DNA of 15,074 nucleotides, taken from Stereocaulon alpinum (taxonomy: Eukaryota; Ascomycota; Lecanoromycetes; Lecanorales; Stereocaulaceae). The notes below the pieces were generated by a model. That model was given only the letters and a program-made list of their open reading frames with translations. It ran no database searches and was not told the origin of the DNA. Within the stretch, counting starts at the first letter, position 1, and each line of letters begins with the position of its first letter. The position numbers were made by a program, and so were the translations under genes. The stretch spans positions 1-15,074 of the forward strand of contig JAEUBA010000262.1 in NCBI GenBank assembly GCA_018257865.1, written 5' to 3'. Below are positions 8,459 to 15,074 of this stretch, piece by piece.

Positions 8459-8780
8459 GTAAGTAAGTTAGTAACTATAATATAGCGAAAGCCTATATTG
8501 TAAGTAAGTAAGAAGTAAGGTAGATTATAAAAGAAGAGATAGTACTATATTAAAATAAAGTCTATAAATAAGTCTATTAGCCCCGAAGGGTAATACTACC
8601 TATTATATAAGAAGTATAGAAAGGAGAAAAAAAAAGGCTCTATAGAGTAACCCTAATCTAATATACTAAGTATACGAAAGAAATATAAATAGCTATAAGG
8701 GCTAGGTAATTAATTATTACTATTTAGTATTAGTATACCTAGTTACCCCTAGTTTAAGATAAGGTAATTACTTACCTATA
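8459..8780 (+). pseudogene. Possible C-terminal extension of element 2 pol after the chromodomain
   Basis: Frame 2 of the chromodomain continues to look coding for about 100 more codons: basic segments (K-S-I-N-K-S-I-S-P-E-G near 8558-8590), then a former Cys/His cluster at about 8594-8616 (Y-Y-L-L-Y-K-K-Y-R-K), an A-rich run giving K-K-K near 8627, and a Leu/Ser/Pro-rich tail to about 8755. If the Tyr codons were Cys or His, the cluster would be C-C/H-x2-C-x2-C. No known domain is recognised. It may be a real tail of the polyprotein or fortuitous frame quality. The element 2 3' LTR should lie beyond it but was not found. Confidence 0.35.
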
Positions 8781-9224
8781 ATAGTAAGCCCTAAAGGGCG
8801 AATAGGTACCGCCGTAAAGCGGATAGGGAATAGAATAGGGCTAGAAACGGGGTTAAGGGTAAGAATAAAATAGATAGAGGTAATAGTAACTATATTCGTT
8901 AGCTAAATTATACTAAGTATATAGAATAAAATAATTCTTACCTTCCTAAGTTCCTATATACGGAGGGTAGGGTAGATATCTTAGCTACTTATAGCAGTAG
9001 AGAAAATAGTAAGGGTAAAAATAAAGGGTATTAAATCCTCCTTATAGGGGTAACCCCCCCTAAAATACCTATTATACTTAATACGGCGGTTACTTATAAC
9101 CGGTAATATATATAAGGCGGCTAGGTTATAAACTATTATATATATATAGCGGCGGTAGGCGCGTTCTATAAATATCTTAGTATAATTCCTTCGTACTTCT
9201 TCTTATAAGATATAGAATACTTAC
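8781..9224. other. Unassigned RIP-altered stretch with G/C tracts
   Basis: No gene or transposon domain is recognised on either strand. Notable are a C7 run near 9052-9058 with TAGGGG just before it, and a matching G7 run near 9226-9232, so that ACCCCCCCTA appears at the left and its complement at the right, about 170-180 bp apart. There is also a small hairpin CGGTTA-CTTA-TAACCG near 9085-9100. These might mark LTR or MITE ends, perhaps the missing 3' LTR of element 2, but no duplicate was found to prove it. Confidence 0.35.
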
Positions 9225-9370
9225 TAGGGGGGGTAAAGCCCTACCCTAAAGATAGTAAGAGAAGGGAAGTAGGTAGAGGAGGAGGCGCGGCTATAAGTAT
9301 AAGAGACTATATATAAGAAGGTAGGAGGTGGCTAGGTAAGAGGGTAGGAGGGTATAAAGAAGATATTATT

Positions 9371-9432
9371 AAATCTTCTATTAACTAATATATTATAGTC
9401 TTCTTTAGTTATTAAGTAATTATATATACTAG
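9371..9432. repeat. Degenerate direct repeat, unit 1
   Basis: About 62 bp similar to 9517-9578, with mostly transition differences and one small indel; start-to-start distance 146 bp. On the minus strand it reads ...K-E-D-Y-N-I-L-V-N-R-R-F. Confidence 0.6.
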
Positions 9433-9516
9433 GCGGGTAAAAACCGCCCGTTACTTATATAATATAAGGAGGAGGGGGAGAGTAAGGAGATAGAGTCTTA
9501 ATTAGGAGTTACTACT

Positions 9517-9578
9517 AAATCTCCTATTAGCTAATACTTCGTAGTCTTCCTCCTTATTAGGCGATTATATATAAGTAG
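9517..9578. repeat. Degenerate direct repeat, unit 2
   Basis: Partner of 9371-9432. The minus strand reads E-E-D-Y-E-V-L-A-N-R-R-F, eight of twelve residues shared with unit 1. Because both DNA and conceptual protein agree, duplication of a coding segment is likely. The 146-bp offset is not a multiple of three, so a later indel or a noncoding duplication must be allowed for. Confidence 0.6.
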
Positions 9579-10233
9579 GTAGTAGGAAACGCTTATTAGG
9601 GGCGCGGTAACGCGGAGTACTAGGGTTTAATACTATTATACTTATTAGTATACTTCTTCTATAGTTATATAAGCGCTTAGAGTTAAAAGGAAAGTAGTAG
9701 TCTTAGGCTATATTAGGAGATTCGTAAGATTACTATATTAACCTATAATATATAGCTAAATCTTAAGATTACTATACTAGCTTAGAATACCTTAGTAAGT
9801 AAGCTACCTTACTATTGTAAGAATATTAAGCTACTATAGTAGTACTACTAGTAATAATATATATAGGTTTATAAGTACTAGGGATAAATACTTACTCTTA
9901 GTATTATAGTTAATATTACTTATTAGGAAAGGAAGAAGAAGAGACGAATTACTATAATATTCGGCTAGCGCGTAATACGCTACTACGTTTACTACCTTAA
10001 AAGTAAAGTAATTCGTAAGACGCGTTACTACTTTAGAATATACTACTACTTTATACTAACTCCTATATAGATTTAGGGTTATAAGTACTATAAGTATTAG
10101 GCCTTTATAAAGTAGTAATATTACTACTAACCTATATACTATCTATACTAGTATTAACCGATATTAAGGCTTAGGGCTAAACCTCCTAAAGGGGGGGATA
10201 AATATAGAGTAGAAGACGAATTTAGGTACTAAG

Positions 10234-10303
10234 CCTAGTATACTTAGTAAATTCCTAGTATATTAGGTAAATTTCTTAGTACGCTTAGTAAGCGAGCCTA
10301 GTA
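10234..10303. repeat. Cluster of six C(C/T)TAGTA motifs
   Basis: The heptamer occurs at 10234, 10243, 10254, 10275, 10284 and 10297. The first three and last three form a similar module about 41 bp apart. On the minus strand this corresponds to TAC-(C/T)A-type codons, probably an ancestral CACCAA/CACCAG (His-Gln) repeat inside the unknown coding-like region. Confidence 0.55.
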
Positions 10304-10770
10304 AGGAACTTTAAGAATCGCGTATACCTTAAATTCTTTTTAGCTTTCTTAGTTATTAGCTCTACTAGTAATTTAAAGAATTATACTTATACTTATCTAT
10401 TTATTAAATCCTATAATAGTAGTTACGTACCTAATAGCTACGTAGCTCTATACTAAAAGAGGACTTACTACCTTATAAAAGTAGAAAACTCTTAGTATTA
10501 AGATTAAAGGGATAGGTTTTAAACTATAGTAAGTTACTACTTATCTATTTCTAACTTAATAATATTTTAAAGCTTATAGTTAATAAGCTTCTATTTCTCT
10601 TCTTTAATCCTATCTAGCTATATCTAGAGGTAACTAGTCTTAACTAATATCTACCTTAATTTATTATAAAAGTTATAATAAGTTCGTTTAATCTTATATA
10701 TCTTAGTAATACTTACTACTAAATTATATCTATTACCCCTAAGTACGTATTTCTTATAACGGTTAGAACT

Positions 10771-10981
10771 AGAACTAATTTAATACCCCGCCGGGTTATT
10801 AATATAGCTACTATATAGATATATATTTATACCTTAGAGTTCGGAAGTAAAGTCCTTATAATATACTAAAGATTTAGAAGAACGTTTAATATAATAGGGT
10901 AGTATAAAGGATAGATAGTTTCTTAGGACGAGAAATCTAGGAGGGAGAGCTAATATTAAGACTAAGTACGACTAGGGCTAG
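10771..10981. other. Unassigned stretch left of the element 3 LTR
   Basis: No domain, repeat partner or RNA gene is recognised. It may hold the upstream part of the minus-strand unknown at 9225-10770. RIP appears strong here and drops sharply at 10982. Confidence 0.4.
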
Positions 10982-11215
10982 TGTAACGTTATAGTAAGAA
11001 TTGGTATGTATTGACTTAGTTACTAAGTCTAATTCTACTTACGAGAGCTATTTTAGATATGTACTAAGGCGGGCCTCAGCCCTACGCCACCGTAGTATAA
11101 TATAATATAATAGTATAAGGCTATGTTATAATAATCTGCCCCCTTATAAGAAAATAAGCAAGACGCCCTCGTCTTCTAAGTAATACTATAAGTAGTGTAA
11201 TAGGTATACGTTATA
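10982..11215 (-). repeat. LTR of element 3 (3' LTR in element orientation)
   Basis: On the plus strand the segment starts TGTAACG (10982-10988) and ends CGTTATA (11209-11215), a terminal inverted pair equivalent to TGTAACG...CGTTACA; about 234 bp. It sits 40 bp beyond the pol stop codon of element 3 on the minus strand, where the 3' LTR belongs. It keeps many CpA and TpG sites, unlike the DNA to its left. No polypurine tract is clear at 11216-11255. The partner LTR would lie beyond 15074, so the ends rest on the termini alone. Confidence 0.68.
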
Positions 11216-11255
11216 ATAAGCTAATTAGTATAGATAAGTTTTCTAGTAGCCTATA

Positions 11256-14200
11256 TTACCTTCTAGACCTATGAGGTCGTCCTAGTCTCCGCTAAGGAGC
11301 TTTAGGCGTTTCGCCTAGTATACCTACTCTAGCCTAATCTCTGCTTCGCAGACTAGCCTTATATTCCCCGACTAGTGCTATAGTATTAGCAAGCTGATCT
11401 ACTATTCTCTACTTATCGAATTACGCCTCGAAACCTTCCTATCTTACTAAGTACTATATAACTATCTTTCTACCCCTACGTACTATATACTTGTTTAGAA
11501 GCCTTTCGATATAGTAGGACTTCTATTTATTAGTATCTCCTTTAATAAAGACTGAAGGAGGATACGCAGGTCGTTCCCTACTAAAGGGATTAGCTGCGGC
11601 GGTAGGTACCGGTTCTAACTAAGCTATAGTAAACATATTATAGATCCTCTAGTATTTAGGGATGTTAAGGCGGTATACTAGGCGGCCGACTTAATCTAGG
11701 ATCTTAAAAGGACTAGTATATTATTAACCGTATTTTCTTCCGGTAATAGCTATAGTAGGAATATCGTATCCCTTATATAGGCGTAGAAGCACCTTATTAC
11801 TAGGCTTTATAAACATCAGTTAGTGCTTCCTATTATAGTAGTATTTTTGCGTTATAGTAGCGAAGGCGATTACGTCTATAGCTTCTTTCCTAGTAACTAC
11901 TTTTATATCGAAATCTCCTTTCTTATAACTAACCTTAATAAGGTCTAGGGCTTAATTGGGTTCGAATCTATAGATGATATTATAGGGAGTTCTTCTAGTA
12001 GTTGTCGATAATAATCTATTAAGCCTAGCCTATAATTTAGGTAGTACCTCCGGCTAGGCGGTAGGGTCCTTTAAGGTATAGATATAATATCGCAGAGCTA
12101 TCTTAACTATCTAATTAGTCCTCTCGCTTATTCTATTAGTCTATAGGTGATACGCTATAGAGTAGAGTAGCTTAATACGAAGCTACTTAAATAATTCCTT
12201 CTAGAAGTCTAAGAGAAATTTCGGATCCCTATCTAAAATAATAGCCTTTAGCAGTCCCCAGTTAATTAGGAGTAGTTGTTAAAGTAAATAATCTACCTAA
12301 TCTCTAGCAGAAAACGTTATTTTACTAGTAAGGAACGTAATAAGCTTGCTAAACTTATAGGTAACTATTATAATATAATCTTATCTATCCTTATTAAGGG
12401 GTAATCTAAGGATGAAATCTATTACTAGCGTATAGAAAGGTACTAGTAGGGAGTTAATAATTTATATACTACCGTAGGGAAGATATCGGCGTATCTAAAA
12501 GACCTAATACTATAGATAATACTATAGGTATTCTCGCAGAAGCTTAGATAGCCTATAAACGTACTATAATAAGGAGACGCGCTCGTAGTATCTAGTAAAG
12601 CCTAGATACCCGTCTCTATACCTAATTTCGAGGACGTTAGCTACTACTAACGGTAGAATATAGAGTCTTCGGTGACCTATAGCCTTATCGATATAGTAGA
12701 TTAGAAACTCTAATAATAAGATCGGTGTTAGCGTTTCCTTTTCGAAGCGTAGCTTCGCTACGTTTTTACTAAGCTATTTATTCGTATAAATCTGCTCCTT
12801 AATATATTACTAGCCTACGTTATCTTTATATCCTTCTAAGATTCTTTTCCTAAAATCTTCGCTTATTTCTATAAGGGTAGCGGCGTACTAATAGACGGGT
12901 ACAATATTAGAGGAGGCGTAGTATAAGGTATTAAGCTTAGACTAATCTAAAGTATAGTTTAATTTATTTAAACTTACTAGGCGAGAGAGGGTATTAGGAA
13001 TAATATTCTCCTTCCCTAGCTTATACTTAATATCTAAGTCGAAGCGTTAGAAGAATTTAGAGGTATAGATAAGGTGTAGATTTATTTTCTACGCCGCTAA
13101 AGTACTAAGAGCCTTCTATATTATAATTTCTACGGTTACTAAATAGTTAGTTAGGATATAAGTCGTTATTAATTCTACTATATATTAGACCTTCTTTAAA
13201 ACCTAGATTAATCTAGCTACCTCTAGTTTAGTAGGCTAATAAGACTTTTCTATAGTTATAAATAGCCTACTAAGGAAAAGTATAGGCCTAACCTTTTTAT
13301 CGATAAGGTAGTATACGTAGGCGCCGAATCCGAATTCTTTAGAGGCGTCTATATTAATATAGAGGTAGCTTTTACTATCGAAATAGACTAGAGTAGTAGG
13401 CCTAGATAGCAGTTCTTATAGTATATTAAATACCTTTTATTCTATAGATATAGGCGGTCTAAGCTGAGTACGACGTATATAGACCTTTTAGGGATTACCT
13501 TTCCCTAAAGGGGATATCTTTAATAGCGATATCTTTCGGTCCTATAAAGGCTAGCTAACCTAAGCGTAGCGGGGAATATAATTTTATAAGTAACCTATTA
13601 GCCTAAGGTATATCTTAAGGGTACTTAGCGTTACTAGGAATTTCAGCTTTAAGATTACTTCTAGCTTCTCCTTAGTAGTAGAAAGTCTAAGTAAGTCTAC
13701 GCGCTATCTAAGGAGTTTCACTAAGGGGTAGCTAATATAGGACTTTATAGGCTTAACCGAAATTCCTTTCTATAGGAATAAGGCGAAAACCTTATAGAGG
13801 TATTCTTTATACTCTTTAAGGGTTTTCGAAGTAATTATAATATTATTAACGTAGGCTCTTACGAAGCTACGGTAGGGCCGAAGTACTCTATTAATCTCTC
13901 GTTAAATATAGGCTATCGAACCTTTATAACCTATTACTAGTATACGGAAGGTCTCCTATCCTTAATACATAATAACTATTAGATAATATCTATATTCCGG
14001 TAATATACGCTATTAGTAGAAGAACGAAGTATAGTTAATAACTATAATATACTAATATCTAGAGACTATTATAATAATATCGCTTTAGAGGGGAAGTAGG
14101 TAAGTATTAGGCTATATTATCTTATTAAGCTTTTGGATATCTACTACTACTCTACCCTTATATTCGCTATTAGCTAAGGTACGCTAGACTATAAAGATAG

Positions 14201-14934
14201 GGTAGCTAAATAGCGTTAATTTAGTAGTCTACTTAAGTCTCCCTTAGTTATATAGCTTATTAAACGTTTTATTAATAACCTTTCTATCTTTCTTACTGAG
14301 GGGGTAGGTTTTAGCGGAGCTATTAACCTTTTCTTCCTATCCTAGTTTAAGTAGAATTTTTATCCAGCGATTTTAGGGAATGTCGACGAATCTAGAGTCT
14401 TTTTAGAGCTTAGGATACGAAGCGACCACCTATACTAGCTAAATCGTAGCAGGATTATAAGGAGAGCTATATATAGTAACGCTATTAGGTAGTACGGTCT
14501 TAGTAGGCTTCGCTTTAATCGTCTTCTACGGAGCCGTTAAAGTGCTTATACTCGCTGAAGCTAGGTATATAGTAATAGCCTTTAGTACTTATTAAGTCTA
14601 TCCGTACTATTAAGTCTTCTTTAGAGGCTTCGCAGCTAACTCAGCTACTTCTAGAGTAGTAAGGTAATAATTATCGTACGGCAGCTTAGTAATATAGCCT
14701 AGATAAGTTTTCTTCGTAACTAATATAGGTATAGAGGACTTATTTCTAGCTAGTATTAAATCGACGGAAGAGTCTATAATATAAGTATAGAGTATTAATT
14801 TAGACTAATCCGGCTTAAAGAGTAGGTCTCGTTTTAGGAGTTATATATAATAGTTAATTAGAATTATTACCTATTTACCTAGCTTAACTAGTATATTATT
14901 TATTACGTTTACTACTTTTCGGACTCTTATACCT
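11256..14934 (-). pseudogene. Decayed pol of element 3: pre-RT, RT, RNase H, integrase, chromodomain
   Basis: One minus frame serves from the pre-RT region to the stop at 11256-11258. Pre-RT segments such as L-P-Y-D-N-Y-Y-L lie at about 14690-14720. RT: G-R-V-V-V-D-I-stop-K-L-N at about 14135-14165, and the core Y-V-D-D at 13842-13853, now Y-V-N-N. RNase H: D-A-S-K-E-F-G-F-G-A with Asp at 13347-13349, ending in K-Y-K-L-G-K-E-N near 13000-13030. Integrase: zinc domain with D-G-(H)-L-G-F at 12597-12614 (His now Tyr); D 12417-12419, D 12231-12233, E 12123-12125, giving D-x61-D-x35-E with all three codons intact; A-Y-H retained near 12150. C-terminal domain at about 11600-11850 (K-P-S-N-K-V-L-L, Y-G and T-S-P-F-K-I-L-D, Y-N-M-F-T-I-A). 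Chromodomain 11361-11525. In-frame stops number in the tens, all TAG/TAA. Confidence 0.93.
11361..11525 (-). pseudogene. Chromodomain of element 3 integrase
   Basis: Reading leftwards from 11525: Y-Y-I-E-R-L-L-N-K-Y, then a basic R-R-G-R-K, then stop-Y-L-V-R-stop-E-G-F (pattern Q-Y-L-V-R-W-x-G-F), F-D-K-stop-R and a helix D-Q-L-A-N-T-I-A-L-V-G-E-Y. It lies in the pol frame, with about 34 further codons to the stop. Of the three chromodomains in the window this is the best preserved. Confidence 0.85.
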
Positions 14935-14940
14935 TATAGC

Positions 14941-15074
14941 TTAATTGATTGATTGATTAATTAATTTATACGCCTATTCTAGTATCTATATATACTAATA
15001 AGGGTGTTCTCTTATATTATTAGGAAATCTAGGGGGGTTAAAGGCCCTCTAGACGCGAAAGAAACCTTTCTAAA
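14941..15074 (-). mobile_element. LINE copy B: 3' UTR and AATC tail, cut off by the window edge
   Basis: The reverse complement matches 7691-7813. The tail reads AATT-AATT-AATC-AATC-AATC-AATT in element orientation, about 24 bp, and is better preserved than in copy A. It joins element 3 pol sequence beginning (A)AGCTATA at about 14940. Its body continues to the right beyond the window, so length, truncation point and the second target copy cannot be seen. Both LINE copies run in the same direction as the gypsy pol gene they interrupt. Confidence 0.85.

Larger units (their letters stand above)
6231..8780 (+). mobile_element. Element 2: 3' part of a second RIP-degraded Ty3/gypsy chromodomain element, interrupted by a LINE
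   Basis: Immediately after the end of element 1 the plus strand reads as integrase of a different gypsy element: a weak zinc-domain region, catalytic core (6433-6845), then after the LINE insertion the C-terminal integrase half (7829 on) and a chromodomain (8291-8458). The upstream gag, protease, RT and RNase H of this element are absent here; if element 1 inserted into it, they should lie before base 1. Its 3' LTR was not identified. The 5 bases after the element 1 LTR (ACTAA) are the candidate target duplication. Confidence 0.82.
9225..10770 (-). pseudogene. Long decayed coding-like region of unknown function
   Basis: Read leftwards in one minus frame (register of plus position 10750), the stretch from about 10765 to about 9480 gives roughly 430 codons of protein-like sequence with TAA/TAG stops only. 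In order: a basic N-terminal part (N-R-Y-K-K-Y, then I-T-K-I-Y-K-I-K-R), a Glu/Lys/former-Gln region that could be coiled coil (D-R-I-K-E-E-K) at about 10590-10640, a His-Gln-type repeat at 10234-10303, a Ser/Thr/Gln-rich part at about 9915-10160, and a segment E-E-D-Y-E-V-L-A-N-R-R-F at 9517-9552. A related segment, K-E-D-Y-N-I-L-V-N-R-R-F, follows 146 bp further on in another frame. No retrotransposon domain is visible. It could be a transposon-borne accessory gene, an antisense ORF of element 2, or a captured host gene. Frame and ends are uncertain. Confidence 0.38.
10982..14940 (-). mobile_element. Element 3: RIP-degraded Ty3/gypsy chromodomain element, minus strand
   Basis: Right to left on the minus strand: pre-RT region, RT, RNase H, integrase, chromodomain, stop, LTR. 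Its RT and integrase sequences differ from those of elements 1 and 2 (for example Y-V-D-D in R-A-Y-V context, and S-E-R-T-N after the integrase Q-T-D-G site), so it is a different family. Gag, protease and the 5' LTR lie beyond the LINE copy B insertion and outside the window. Mutation is lighter than in elements 1 and 2. Confidence 0.9.

Noticed and set aside
9725..9776. Repeat of TAAGATTACTATA at 9725 and 9764
   Set aside because: Short and made of low-complexity TA-rich words that recur by chance in RIP-altered DNA.
9837..10055. 73-codon frame without stop on the minus strand
   Set aside because: No start codon or recognisable residue pattern; the neighbouring minus frame with TAA/TAG stops is more protein-like over a far longer distance.
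10982..11215. Solo LTR interpretation
   Set aside because: Pol of element 3 ends 40 bp away in the matching orientation, and the 5-bp flanks (GCTAG and ATAAG) do not form a target duplication.
1..15074. tRNA, rRNA, CRISPR array or bacterial-type operon
   Set aside because: No cloverleaf with conserved T-loop, no rRNA signature and no regularly spaced repeats were seen; the composition and element types are fungal.

Overview
The window is a graveyard of transposable elements from a filamentous ascomycete (Pezizomycotina-type genome). No intact gene is visible. The whole stretch reads as repeat-induced point mutation (RIP): CpA and TpG are almost absent over long runs, TpA is everywhere, ATG is very rare, and every plausible reading frame is riddled with TAA and TAG but almost never TGA. 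Protein families are recognised only by reading through these stops: TAA/TAG stand for lost Gln or Trp codons, Tyr often stands for lost Cys or His, Asn for Asp, and Ile for Met or Thr. All calls are by eye; no database search was possible.

Layout. (1) 1-6230, plus strand: a nearly complete Ty3/gypsy chromodomain retrotransposon (element 1). It holds the last 46 bp of its 5' LTR, gag with a zinc knuckle, an unassigned block in another frame, protease, reverse transcriptase, RNase H, integrase and chromodomain, then an antisense coding-like block and a 3' LTR. (2) 6231-about 8780, plus strand: the 3' part of a second gypsy element (element 2), which element 1 appears to have entered within its integrase gene. 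Its integrase is split again by a 968-bp 5'-truncated LINE (6846-7813) with a perfect 15-bp target site duplication. (3) About 8780-10981: no recognised transposon domain. The minus strand carries a long coding-like decayed frame of unknown function, with an internal repeat. (4) 10982-14940, minus strand: a third gypsy element (element 3), with its 3' LTR at the left and pol running leftwards from the pre-RT region to a chromodomain. RIP is lighter here and pol stays in one frame. (5) 14941-15074, minus strand: the 3' end of a second copy of the same LINE, inserted in element 3 and cut off by the window edge.

How it fits together: elements 1 and 3 share LTR ends of the type TGTAACG...CGTTACA. 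The three integrases all keep the DD35E spacing, although in element 2 the glutamate codon now reads Lys. The nesting order (element 2, then element 1 and the LINE inside it) and the heavy CpA-directed decay suggest an AT-rich heterochromatic block such as an AT isochore, pericentromere or subtelomere. The parts least explained by known families are the antisense block of element 1 (5353-5880), the frame-3 block between its gag and protease (1110-1936), and the minus-strand unknown at about 9225-10770.
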